Shown: piece after piece, positions 1 to 11,139 of the stretch
Position numbering within the stretch: the stretch's first letter is position 1
Layout: each line of letters begins with the position of its first letter
Assembly (NCBI GenBank): GCA_963682025.1
Contig: OY821520.1
Span: forward strand, 181,598,825 to 181,662,824
Reading direction: 5' to 3'
Source: Cordilura impudica
Lineage: Eukaryota > Arthropoda > Insecta > Diptera > Scathophagidae
Length of the DNA stretch: 64,000 bases
Made by a program: the position numbers and the translations under genes
The notes under the pieces: generated by a model
What the model was told of the DNA's origin: nothing
What the model saw: the letters and a program-made list of their open reading frames with translations, nothing else
Databases searched by the model: none

Positions 1-288
1 ATTCTTCTCAAATTTTGTTTGTATTCATTTTTGGAAAATACAAGTGACTTTACCAAACATAGTCAGGATCGGTCCATTTTTGGGCCTAGTCCCCATATAG
101 ATATATCATCCGAAATGAACTTTTTCATATCTGCAGCCAAAAAAATTAATAGAAATCCCACTCAAATTTGGCTTATGCTTATTTTCTATGTCCAGTTTGT
201 TGGGCCTACGAGATAGGATCTCTAAACGCATGGTATAGGGTATCATATAGTCGGTCTAGACCGACTATAATTTTCTTACTTGTTTCTT
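1..288 (-). repeat. Partial DINE-like (Helitron-type) repeat, family A
   Basis: This is the reverse complement of the 5' third of the complete copy at 26577-27363. It shares the phrases 'ggcctagtccccatatag', 'atccgaaatgaactttttca' and 'taatagaaatcccactcaaa'. It ends at the element's 5' hairpin, a perfect 24-bp palindrome at 246-269 built on 'tatagtcggtct'. The rest of the copy lies beyond the window edge or is lost. Confidence 0.75.
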
Positions 289-299
289 ATTGGGTTTTA

Positions 300-2400
300 A
301 AATATCCTCCTTTGTATTATGCTGTTAATATATTTGTATACTCTTATCTTAGAATTTACTGTAAAACCTTTCCTAATGTTATTTTACACACCTCCATCTA
401 TTTTACATTATTCTTAATTAAATAAATACACACATACGAACATGATTTTAAAGTTTGTATTTATTTTCTCTTTAAATAAATGCTTGCATATTCTGCTAAA
501 GCTTAAAGGCGGCTCCATTCGAATGTTTACGTTAAATAGACAGTCAATAACGGTGAGTGAAGACACTCTGTAGCTCTACCACAATTCATTTGTGCTGCCA
601 CATTTACAAGTAACTGACGACAATCAAATTGTCCAAGTGGCGCCTTAGGTAGCGGCTACAAATGTGCGACTGTGCGCGTTTCTTTTGCGGCGGCACTCAT
701 CAAAAAGTTTTTCAAATCCTTACATCGTGTTACTGCTCATGTCCTTTTGCATTTAAGAGTTCATTTGTTTTCATTGATTTTTCTTGAAGTTTATTTTGTT
801 TTATTTTATTTATTTCGTTTCTTTTTTCTTCTTTAAAGTAACACACTACACTAACTTGAAGGTATTTCGGTTTTTAACAGCCGTATATGTATATCAACAT
901 TAAATGTATGCAGGGGGATTAAAAGGATGTTCAAAATCCTAACCATAATCTAAGTTATGTTTAAGTATTGAAACAAACTTATATTTATTAAATTCACTTA
1001 AACTTTAAACAGCATTGAAATTAATAAAACAATTAAAGCACCATCGGAATAAACATGAAAAGAATATTTTACGCAGGGCATTTTTGATTCGGTGTTTTGA
1101 TGTCATGTTATTGTTTCGTGGCTTCGGCTTCTTTATAAATACAAATTTTTTAGCTTTGAGCTTTGGCAATGCGCGTTCGTGTCTGATCTTCAAGTGGCGC
1201 CAGTCGAATTTTTGTTAAAACAAAGAATTGTGTTTGCGTTGTGATATCTTTTGCATGCTTTTGTTTTTTTTTTTGGATTTTTTCTTTACTATCCTTTACC
1301 GGTTGCAAAACAAACAAATTTAAGTAGCAAATGATTTCAAGATTGTCATTTTCTTAATGACGTTTTCAAGCAGGAAAACATTCTCGTCTTCAACTCATTT
1401 AATGAAGTACTCTTCTCCACATCAAAAGTTTAATCAAGCTATTCTTCAAAGCTTAGATATACATCAGTTTATGTGAATGTACGTACATACTCATACATAT
1501 ATTTTTTATACCGTACATCATTCAGAATTCACAATGTTTGCCCCTCTATCTGTATGTGTGTCATTGTAAGCCTAATAATTAGGGAATGCAAATACCCAGG
1601 CTTTTTCGTTTCAGGGGAAAACAGTAAAAACTGTTTGGAACTCTTGGGAATTTTCATATGCATTTTTTCAACTGTTGTAATTAAGAACAGTTCCATTTTT
1701 AATGTTCTAGAATTAAATTTTCGTGTATGTCTTCGCCTAGGCTTTGAACGAAACTCGTGAAATATTATTTTGTAAATTATTGAACTTAATTTCTTTTTTT
1801 AATAATAACTTGGGTTGTTTTAAAGATATTGGAATACTTTGTTTTTGATATATAAATAAAATAAATGGCTATTGGATTTAAGACTATGACGGCCAATGCA
1901 TGTTTGCATGAATTGCATTGCTGTCCTAGATTTGTGGCAATGAGCATTGTTATGTTAAGTGTAATTTACTTTAAGTTTTCGAAAATTATGAAGGCAGCAC
2001 ATCTCCGAGGAAATTTATAAAATTTTCGCTGTTTTTTCAACCTTCACAATGTGATGTTTCAAGCCACGCCACCAGATGCCATATTACCATTGATTACTAT
2101 AATGTCTCATTTTAACGTGCGTGTGAAATTTTTACTTTAATATCTTCAGAGTATTTTTATTATTTTCAACCCCATACATAGTTAATATTTAATATTATTT
2201 ATCTAGAAAATATATGTTACTAAAATTGAATAACTGTTTATATGGACTCGGGGACTACACAACCGATTCACAGAAATGAATTTTTAATTGTTTTTTATGG
2301 GCTCCGAAAAGTTGAAGATATAGTTTGTTTAAATTTTTATTTGTGGGCGTCACCATCCCTTCCCTACTAGTCTTCCTAGCGATAGTCTTGAAATTTTGTT
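300..2400. other. AT-rich stretch without recognisable gene
   Basis: Only short open frames occur here and none resembles a known protein. A locally GC-richer patch at about 500-720 contains phrases such as 'tgcgcgtttcttttgcggcg' and could be an old element or a regulatory segment. Nothing in the sequence decides this. Confidence 0.4.
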
Positions 2401-2403
2401 ATC

Positions 2404-2572
2404 TATATGTGACCTTCTCCGAGAAAGAGACCTAGTGTGTGAAAATTAAGTTTTGAGAAAAAAAAAACGCATTTAAAGTTTCTACACCCTTTTAGGTACC
2501 AGAATCCATCGTTTTAGACACACCCCGTTTTTTGACACACTAGGTCCCTTTTCTCGGAGAAGGTCACATATA
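2404..2572. repeat. Long imperfect inverted repeat (hairpin)
   Basis: The left arm at 2404-2440 (begins 'tatatgtgaccttctccgag') is complementary to the right arm at 2535-2572 (ends 'ctcggagaaggtcacatata') over about 37 bp with one or two mismatches. The loop is about 94 nt. No coding capacity is visible. It could be the ends of a small palindromic element or a foldback RNA. Confidence 0.8.
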
Positions 2573-2879
2573 TTAATACGTGAAGATTAAGGGATGTGCA
2601 AATTGGCACAGTTATAGTTCATATGGAGGAGAATTGCGGAATGTTAAAATTTATGTATAATATGTCTTAAAAATGTATTAAATTAATTGAAATAAAATAT
2701 TTATAATAATTTGTTACACCCTGTTAATACGAATGATTTAAATTGTATATCACACGCCCTGTGTTGAATTGTGAATAGCTAATATTGATTGCCATAACTT
2801 TAGGCTCTTGTAAATATTCATAAATTTTTTATATACATTGAAGGAAAAAAATTGAATGAAAAAATAATATATCCTAGAA

Positions 2880-4330
2880 TTTACATTCGATTTTCGAGTG
2901 CTGGGCTATACTACTTAGTTATAAATATACTAAGTTGAGTTAAAATTAAGTGGGATCTGAAAAGTTTGAATGAAACCTATAATGCGAAGTACATTTTCAT
3001 TATGAAATATCAATATTACTGTGATAGCGAGAATCTTGAAATTTTGTGATATATCATTAGTTATAAATCTGCGTAGTTGAGCTAAAAATGGGCGAGATCA
3101 TGCAAAATAAATATATAACATCAAATATCTAGAGTGCTAGAGAGTCTTAAAACTTTGCGTCAGACCATTATTAATGGGAATCGTACTGCTATGATAGTTA
3201 TAGTCTTGAAGTGTTGTGTGATTCCATAGGTATATAATGTGAGTAATAGACTCAAATATGGGTGGGATCAGATATTCAGTCAGAAATTTTACTTGAATCG
3301 GACTGTCCTACTGGTGTGGGCAAACTACTACTCGAAAAAGTTCGACGCCCTTCCAAATGTATGAAAATACTCACTTCATAGATGTTTAAAAAAAATTCTT
3401 AAAACACATGATTTTATATATTTTGAAGTCAGTTACACTGATGATTACCCTCCTGAAATATTAAAACATTCTGACAACAACTATGGAGTGGGATAACTAC
3501 TACTCGAAAAAGATCATCCACTTTCCACTCAAATTATTGAAAATATGATCTTCGTATATGTTTGGTGCCTATTTACAAAAAATGTTTCAATAACAATTGG
3601 TAAAAGCGCTTAGTAGTTTAATCTGAATATATATAGAAAATATGTTTTCAAAATTTCAAAGCATTTCGATAAAAATGTTGCCGTGTGGGAACAACTACTC
3701 GAAAAAGAAAAAGATCGGAAATTTTGCAAAAAGTGTAAAAAAAAATCTTAATTTTTTCACTGTCTCTAATTGATTATATACACAGATTACTCATAACAAA
3801 TTTTAAACCATTCCGGTCAAAATTGTGGCGGCGGTCTAGCACTACTCGACTGATATTGGCCACTTTCTATACAAATGTGTGAAAATATACTCTTATTTGA
3901 AGTTTGATGATATTTTCCAGAAAATTTTCCACAATGACGTCACAAAAAATTATATTCGTTAGAGTTGTATATATAAACACTTCCTTCAAGTTTCAAATCA
4001 TTTAGTCAAAGATTGAAGCTTGGAGGAACTACTACTTGACAAAAAACAGAAACTTAAAAAAAAATTGTCCAAAGTGAAAAATATATTTATTTCACTTCCC
4101 GTAATTGACCTTATTCACAGAGGACTCATATAAAAAATTAAGTCATTCCGATTAAAATTGTGCTCTGGGCGAATAGCTACTCGAAAAAGATCAGCCACTT
4201 TCTATACAAATGTGTGAAAACTTACTCTTTTTTCAAGTGTGATGTAAGTTTAAAAAAAATCAATCACGAATTGCCAAAATTTTTTAATATTTGTAGTTGC
4301 GAATATATCGAGATAATCTTCTTAAAATTT
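2880..4330 (+). repeat. Degenerate tandem array with 'ctactactcgaaaaag' core
   Basis: A conserved phrase like 'actactactcgaaaaagatc' recurs at about 3323, 3496, 3691, 3841, 4028 and 4175. It is usually followed by 'ccactttctatacaaatgtg' and 'tgaaaatatactctt'. The spacing is about 150-195 bp. Upstream (2900-3260) more diverged units share 'tagttataaat...gttgagctaaaa...gggatc'. It is an old, diverged satellite-like array with no coding potential seen. Confidence 0.65.
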
Positions 4331-6510
4331 TAAAGTATTCCAACAATTTACAAAAAATATTTAGGGCTCATATGGTACAAATTTATACCATATTATTTAT
4401 TATTAATTATTATTTATTTTTTAATAAATATAATATAAGTATATATATTTATACATTCTAAAATTGGAAATACGAGGACATTACGTCCTTAAAATTTCAA
4501 AGCATTCCGATAAAATTGATAGTATATGATTACTCTTGCCTTTTAAAGTATTAAAAAAAAAATGTAACTGAGTAAGTTTTTATGTATAAAGTATCATCTG
4601 GTGATCTTTAGTTTTGAAAATTAAAGAAAATATAACTTCTCAACATATGTGGCAAACTACGAGATATTTTTATTAAGTTATAAAAATGTCGGACCTGGTA
4701 CCAAATTCTTGTTTAATGGGATTTTTTCCTTAAAACATTATTCAAAGATATCTGATAATTAATAAATAAAACTTTGAATTTCAACATTTTTCAACATACT
4801 AATCTCCTGTTAAATGGATCTATATTTCAAGAAACTTTCAAATGCATTATTTTAATTTTTTTTTTTTTTTTTTTTTTTCAAAAAAGAAACAAGTTTAATA
4901 ACATGGGTTTTCAAATGTGAAGCGAAATAATTTATTTAAATCATTTTCATATTAAAAATAAGTAAATTATTTTATGACGTGTGGGTAACTTAGATCTTCG
5001 TAGAATTACTCGGTTCATAGTTATAGTTATTAAATGAAGAAGTTTTTAAAGTTCCCCAATATTGCTTCTCCGTATATATTGCAATTTATATTTTCTTATT
5101 AAATATCATGTTTTATTTAGTCATTCGAGTAATATGTACATTGTACATAATAAACAAGACACACAAAACTAACTAAAACTTACATGTTAGAACTAAAAAT
5201 GTTAAATGACAAAATTTAATGATCCAATTATCCATTAAACTGTAGAATTTGTTTAAATATGAAACAATAACAAATTTTTGTTAGTGCTTGGATCAAATAT
5301 GTTTGAACCAATTTGGATTAAAAATAAAATACGGCGCTTATTACAAGAAAAACGCAATTGATATTTTTGGCATGTTGTAAAACATAAAAGAAAGAAAACC
5401 TCCTATTATTGTACTGAACTACTTATGTGTATACAAAATGACAAGATAATTAAAGTAAAGATAATCCAAATCCGTTCTATTGTTGCTTCTGAATTGCTTT
5501 AAAAAATTAGAAAGAATTATTCTACCTCAAACATAAAAATAGTCCTTGGACTGACAAAGGCAATTAAAAAGGTTTACTCTTTTGAAACTAAAATATATTT
5601 GTATTATGCCGTAGGATAACTGCTTGCAAATTTTAAAAACGCTCTTCCTGAACAAATTGACATTATCCATGCAAGTGTTGTCTTCGTAGTTTTGTAAAGC
5701 CCTACATTTTGTTTTTATTTTTTCTCTCATAATATTTTATATACAACGCCAATATAAATACCAGAACATATAAAGACTTTATTCCCCAATTCCAGTTTTC
5801 TTAAAATCATCTTTATATTGATTTTTTTGAGTATATTCAATTTATTTTTTTTGTTTTTCTATTCGATTTTAAATCTTAGCTATTTTCTTAATCGTCTGTG
5901 AACACAGTTTTCTTTTCGATCGTAAAAAATGGAGCTATTGATTTCCACCTAATGAAATAACCAATTTTAAAGAAATATTCAAACAATAGTGGTATTAAGA
6001 AATAAAATGCGTTGATTTGGATATTCGAACAACAGAAAAGATTGTTCGATTTTCTGATACTTACTTTAGCATATCATTGTTTGATCCGAAGCAACTTTTA
6101 AGATTTCCATAGCATACATTTTAATTAATAATTCATTCTTTTCGAATCCCACGGAAATAATATAACCATTTAGTAACGTAGTGTATAGCTAACGGCGAGT
6201 AAGATAAAGTGCACTCTTGTAAATGCAGGCCAGTAATAAACATACAATCATTCAATGCTTGAGGAAAAGGAATCAGTGTTATCATTTCACTTCATAGTTT
6301 TAAAAGTATCAACCTTTGTTGATAATAGGTACATATTTCCGGGAACATTAAACTCAACAATAGAATATGCGAGGCAGTACGCCGGTATACAGATTTAAGA
6401 TTTAATTGAATGTAAATAAGCCCATCTTAAAAGAATAAATATATGTGTGTATGTACTTGTATTTATGCTAAAGAATTTCGTATGCATTTCAGTGTGTTAA
6501 AATAATCTTG
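4331..6510. other. AT-rich stretch, no gene seen
   Basis: It contains a poly-T run at about 4857-4878 and short unremarkable open frames only. No transposon protein or terminal repeat was recognised. Confidence 0.4.
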
Positions 6511-7420
6511 CATATACGAGGGCAGTTTGATAACTCCGTGAGATATTTTTTTCGGCAAAGATTCGATTTATTTCGCAACATAGTCTCCTTTTAGCTCGAT
6601 ATATTCGATCTAGTTTTGTATTCCTTCCAAATAATAGGTTTTCTCTTTCCTCAAAATCGGTGTTTGTTTCTTCGATGACTTGTTCATTCGACCCAAATCT
6701 CATACCGCCGAGGCATTTTTGCAGGTTTGAAAACGGGAAATAGTCGTAGGGGGCTAAATCTGACTACTACACACCGGTACGTCGCTACATTTTCATGGTG
6801 AGAGTGTATTTTTTTCTTTGCCAACAGCCGTGAATAAGTAATTTTCGTCAATTACCCTTTTATCCTTTTAAAGGTTATTGATGTGAATGACACCGCATAC
6901 ATCCCAAACACTCGCCAAGATCTTATTGGTCGAAAAATCCACTTTGGCCTTCCTTGGTGTACGAAATCCACTGAGATGAACTCTGACGTGTTGTAATCAA
7001 TCCATGTTTCGTCTACGGTTACGAAAAACACAAACACAGGATTGCGGTTGCACACCGCAAAACAATCCTTTGAATTGATCACATGGTTGCGTTTATGATC
7101 GAATCACCCATAGCGTGGATAATTTTTTCATGTCCAAATATACATGTAAAATGCATAGTTATAGCCTCGGCCACACAACGCAATTTCAGTCTCCGATAGT
7201 CGAATATCATTCCATGGAATTCAGTAGAAAACTTCTTAGACATTGAAGTTGGTGCTGAATAGCATTTATCGAACTTTTTCTTGGTTTCGGTAATGTTTTA
7301 TTTTCACGTTTTCCCATTTTTTCAAGAATTCTTGATTTTTTCTGATAAATTGCTGCCCAATACAAATTAAATGACGCAGCTGGCTCAAAATTTTACAGAT
7401 GTTAGTTGCTAGAAGCAGTG
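6497..7420 (-). pseudogene. mariner transposase, broken
   Basis: Mariner transposase is a cut-and-paste enzyme that moves the element through TA sites using a D,D34D catalytic triad. The minus-strand translation shows 'VTVDETWIDYNT' (first catalytic D) near 7010-7020, then a segment corresponding to 'DLAPYDYF' (third D) near 6750. The C-terminal 'MRFGSNEQVIEETNTDFEE' is typical of the family. The middle, containing the second D, is largely missing or frameshifted, and the N-terminal helix-turn-helix part is recognisable only in scraps above 7090. It must be inactive. The same subfamily occurs at 57.66-58.66 kb. Confidence 0.8.
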
Positions 7421-7481
7421 GTGATTTTTAATTATATACGAGGGAAGTTAAAAAAATCACGGAGTTGCCACTCTGCCCTCG
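6517..7481 (-). mobile_element. Degenerate mariner transposon
   Basis: The element has terminal inverted repeats: 'cgagggcagtttgataactc' at the left (6517) and the reverse complement of 'cgagggcagagtggcaactc' at the right (ends 7481). Each is flanked by TA, the mariner target duplication. The roughly 965-bp interior carries a broken transposase on the minus strand. An extra 'tatacgagggaagtt' end lies just inside the right terminus at about 7434. The size is below the usual 1.25-1.3 kb, so internal deletion is likely. Confidence 0.8.
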
Positions 7482-7483
7482 TA

Positions 7484-8150
7484 TATTTTAGTATACTGTG
7501 CTTAAAAAATAGGACTGCTGCTGCAATCAAGGTACTGTCAAGGTATATTTATTCATTTCCATCTTTATAAAGTTGTGAATATTGACAAGTCAGAGGTAAA
7601 ATTCCGCTGTACCGATTCTTTGGTACCCTCCACCTGTACCTGAAACTCAGTTCAGTGCTGAAAAATAGTCCTTTAAAATTAGTATAATCATTGTACCAAC
7701 TTCATTACCCCTACATTTATTTCCACGAAACATAAGCAAGCTACCCAGCAAAAACTTCCATCACCAAGTAATGTTCCGTACAATGTTATGTATAAATTCA
7801 CTACTTACATATAATTTGCCATGACTTGGCTAATTGTAATTACACACGATGACACAAATAGAAATACAGGTAATAATAATATAATAATAAATAATTCGCG
7901 TTTAAAAGAGGCGCAAGTTGCTGAGATTAAATAGTATAGATGAGATTAATACTATAGATTAAATATTATACATTATCAAATTACATACAAAATGTAACGA
8001 GAGTCGATACCAAGTTTTTGCTGGATACATCATTGTACAGCATTAACTATATGTATATTCTGATGTATATTTTAAATTATTGAAATACAAAATGTAATTA
8101 TACATTATAACAAGGATCCACTTATATATATATATATATACTATATATAC
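7484..8150. other. AT-rich spacer with short TA microsatellite
   Basis: No gene is seen. A (TA)n run lies at about 8122-8155, immediately before the 'gtacttt' arrays. Confidence 0.4.
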
Positions 8151-8154
8151 TTTC

Positions 8155-8620
8155 TTAAAGAGCTATTTTTTAAGAATCAGTACTATTTTCAGAAAATATG
8201 CTTTTTTAAGTTGAGGTACTTTTTTAGGGTAATTTTTTAAGAAGAGGTACTATTTTAAGAAACGGTACTTTTTCCAGAAAAGATACTTTTTTCAGAAAAA
8301 GTTACTTTTTATGAAAATTTACTTCTTTAAGAAGATGTGCTATTTTAATAAAGGGTACTTTTTTAAGAAAAGCGACTTTTTAGGAAAAGATACTTCTTCA
8401 AAAAATTCACTTTTTTAAGAAAATTCACTTTTTAAGAAAAGGCACTTTTTAAGAATAGGTACTTTTTAAGAACAGAGACTTTATAAGAAAGGGTACTTTT
8501 AAAGAAACATTTACTTTTTTAAGAAACGATACCTATTTAAGAAAACGTAAAATTTTAAGAAAATGTACTTTTGAAGAAATGATAGTAATTTAGTAATTTA
8601 GGTGCCTTTCTAAGAAATGG
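8155..8620 (+). repeat. Degenerate 'ttaagaaaaggtactttt' array, block 1
   Basis: About twenty imperfect 18-25-bp units read 'aagaaaaggtactttttt' on the plus strand. They lead into a conserved core (8630-8960). Equivalent arrays recur at 8980-9700, 11430-11700 and 13600-14210. Confidence 0.75.
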
Positions 8621-8629
8621 TACGTGTGA

Positions 8630-8965
8630 AATTTTTTTGGACAAAACGAAGAAAATAGTAGTTTATATCATTGTGATCATGATTCCGAAGCAGGATAACA
8701 TCCTGATCGATTTTTTAATTAAAATCATCTAGATCGGTCCAATGGATCACGAGATATGATTGAAAATGTGAAAAATACTAGAAAAAATTTAAATGTTCAA
8801 TGTTCCTAAGAAATACGTTGTAATTGTTTTTATTGTTGTAGTTGTTGTAGTTGAAGTTCATGAGTGTGTATGGTTATACTGCACGTGTCACATCAGCTTA
8901 AGCAAGTACTGACACATATCTTTATCCCGTTATAATGAAGAAAACCGCCAATATGAAAAAAATAT
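8630..8965 (+). repeat. Core segment shared by the 'gtacttt' complexes
   Basis: The segment begins 'ggacaaaacgaagaaaatag' and includes 'atatcattgtgatcatgatt', 'gttgtagttgaagttcatga' and 'accgccaatatgaaa'. The first about 75 bp recur in the same orientation at 11715-11790. The distal half recurs inverted at 14215-14400. Phrases such as 'atctagatcggtccaatgga' resemble the interior of the INE-1-like element at 63.1-64 kb, so I infer that it derives from that group. Confidence 0.6.
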
Positions 8966-8979
8966 AATGCCTAAAGAGT

Positions 8980-9700
8980 GCCTTTTTTAAAAGGTGCTTT
9001 TCTTTAAAAAGTACCTTTTCTCCAAAAGTACCTTTTATAAAAAATACTGTTTCTTAAAAAGTAGCTTAAAAGTAGCTTTTTTTAAATAAAATAAAGTACC
9101 TTTTTTAAAACAAGAAAAATTTTTTTTAAAGTACCCTTTTTAAAGGAATACCCTTTTATTAAAGAAAATTACCTTTTGTTTTAAAAACCTTTTTTAAAAA
9201 TTACCTTTTTAAACCAAGTAATTTTTTTTTAAAGTTCCTTTTTTAAATTCGTTCCCTTTTTTTTAAATACATATCCTTTTATTTAAACAAGTATTTTTTT
9301 CAAAAGTAATTTTTTAAATGTAATTCTTTAAAAACATTTACTTTTTTAAGAAAAGGTAAAGAAGAAATAGTTCTTTTGAAAAAAGTACTGTTTAAAAGAA
9401 TACTTTATTAAGAAAAGGGATTTTTTTTTAAAAATTTACTTAATTAAAAAAATAACTTTTTAAGGAAAATTTGGTTTCTGAGAAAACGTAATTTATCAAT
9501 ACAAGTCACTTTTTTATAAAAATATACATTTCTAAAAAAAACTACTTAATATCGTAAAAAAATTCAAAAAAATACATTATATAAAAACGGTACTATTTCA
9601 AAAAAAGGTAGTTTTTTAAGAAAATTTAATTTTTAAGAAAAGGCAATTTTTTAAGAAAATGTACATTTTTAAGAAAAGGAATTTAAATAATCTAACCCAT
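8980..9700. repeat. Degenerate 'gtacttt' array, orientation-switching block 2
   Basis: From about 8980 to 9300 the units read 'ctttaaaaagtaccttttc', the inverse of block 1. From about 9310 to 9700 they return to 'ttaagaaaaggtaa'. Block 1, core and block 2 therefore form a very long imperfect hairpin. Confidence 0.65.
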
Positions 9701-9754
9701 AAAAACAAAGTTTTTATTAAAACTATTTCTTTCCTTATGTATATGACTTTTGAA

Positions 9755-10140
9755 TCTCTCCGTGACTGTGCGTGACTTTGCGTGACTATTGTATAATTAA
9801 TCTTTGGTCACAACATGTCTATGGACCAAGGTTCAGATTGATTGGATGAGGGGAAATGGGGTTTAAATCACTCCGTGACTGTGCGTGACTATGCGTGACT
9901 GTGCGTGACAATTTCAAAGTTAATCTTTTTTCACAGCAAGTCTTTCGACCAAGTTTCAGATCGATCGGATAAGGGGAAATGGGTTTTAAATCACTCCGTG
10001 ACTCTGCGTGACTATGCGTGACTGTACGTAACTACCCCAAAACTATTCACAGCAAGACTATGGGCAAAGTTTCAGATCAATTGGATGAGGGGGAATGGGG
10101 GTGCCCCATGGCAGACAGACATACAGACAGACAGAGTGTA
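9755..10140 (+). repeat. Nested minisatellite with 'cgtgactgtg' decamers
   Basis: Three tandem units of about 112-124 bp start at about 9761, 9873 and 9997. Each opens with three or four 10-bp 'cgtgactNtg' repeats. This is followed by 'ttaatcttttgtcacagcaa' and 'ttcagatcgatcggatgagg'. The array ends in a (GACA)n-rich tail at 10112-10137, as seen in DINE-like elements. Confidence 0.85.
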
Positions 10141-10470
10141 TGAGTCAAAAGAAAGAGTTTAAAAAGGGTACCTTTAACAAAAAATACTTCATTACTTTAT
10201 TTGAAAAATAAATTTTTTTAAGCACCTTTTCTTAAAAATTAGCTTTTCTTCAAAGCACGTAGAATTTTCGTAGTGTTTAATGAATTTGAGATATTTGTTG
10301 CGTAGAAGAACTCTCAGGTTAGAAAGAGTAAGCATTTTAATTATTTTAAATGCCATCCTTTAATATTTATATTAATATTTATCTACAAAAATAATCACCA
10401 ATAAAGCAATATACAATTTCAAACACGTTTCACGTTTTACAATACAATCAGTGATTTCTAAAACAAAGTA
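10141..10470. repeat. Short 'gtacc/aagcacctttt' remnant and AT-rich spacer
   Basis: A few inverse-orientation array units ('aaaaagggtacctttaac', 'agcaccttttcttaaaaa') lie at 10160-10255. Unremarkable AT-rich DNA follows. Confidence 0.45.
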
Positions 10471-10542
10471 AATTTTGTTAGATTTATCGTCATTTTTCAG
10501 ACATATTGCAATTACTACTGTAATTAATATGCAATTTTTAAT

Positions 10543-10800
10543 TTTGTTTAAATGGTGCGTGGTAAAGAAGAAGAAAGCATATATTTCAAAAATTCATAAC
10601 TGCACTGTATTCTTAATCGGACCGGTTTCTGGCATTTCAGCCTTCATCAGCGATTTATTGAACATTGTGATAATTGTTATCTTTTAATTGAATAGATTGT
10701 TTCTATATGAAAATTTTTTCTACTTAGGGCTGCCGTGAGGTTTCGAACCATGAACCTTCACATACACTCGTACTTGCACTTTTTTGGTCAGCGCTTTAAC
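10543..10800 (-). mobile_element. tRNA-derived SINE, copy A (inverted)
   Basis: On the minus strand this reads 'ttaaagcgctgacc' (tRNA D-arm-like), then an exact B box 'ggttcgaaacc' (10739-10749), a 'tgaaaattttttctacttag'-type body, and a hammerhead-like block (10615-10655). The tail is 'ttctttaccacgcaccattt'. It is almost identical to the plus-strand copy at 11140-11415. Its 5' end is replaced by the arm of the 83-bp inverted repeat, so the A box is poor. SINEs of this type are transcribed by RNA polymerase III and moved by a LINE. Confidence 0.7.
10615..10655 (-). ncRNA. Hammerhead-ribozyme-like motif in SINE copy A
   Basis: The minus strand carries the identical 41-nt block described for 11303-11343: stem I AATCG/CGATT, core CTGATGA, 3-bp stem II, GAA core, two-base-pair stem III and a terminal TC cleavage position. 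The closing base pair of stem II is an A-A mismatch, so activity is uncertain. Confidence 0.5.
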
Positions 10801-10882
10801 CATTTAAACAAAATTAAAAATTGCATATTAATTACAGTAGTAATTGCAATATGTCTGAAAAATGACGATAAATCTAACAAAA

Positions 10883-11139
10883 CAAAAAATTCTTCTTCGC
10901 TTCAAAGCGTCATCTCAAATATATGTAAAGTGCATATGTAGGTATGTACAAAAACCGTACATCACATACGACAACTCTTACGAAAACTGAGAATAGTGGA
11001 AGTTAGAAGTATAAATGCAAAAAATATTCAAAAATTCAAAAATAACGATTGTTTGTTCGGACAGAGTTGTATCTTCTGAAATTAATACAAAGTAAAGCTG
11101 TATGATACGAAAACTGAAACTAACCACATTGCTCGTAGG
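10883..11139. other. Spacer between the inverted SINE copies
   Basis: AT-rich DNA with no gene or terminal repeat recognised. It forms the loop of the outer 258-bp inverted repeat (10543-10800 versus 11159-11415). Confidence 0.5.

Larger units (their letters stand above)
10473..10882. repeat. Perfect 83-bp inverted repeat enclosing a SINE
   Basis: The left arm 10473-10555 (begins 'ttttgttagatttatcgtca') and right arm 10800-10882 are exact reverse complements over all 83 bases as I read them. They enclose a 244-nt loop. The loop is a tRNA-derived SINE in minus orientation. The identity of the arms implies recent origin or conversion. Confidence 0.9.
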
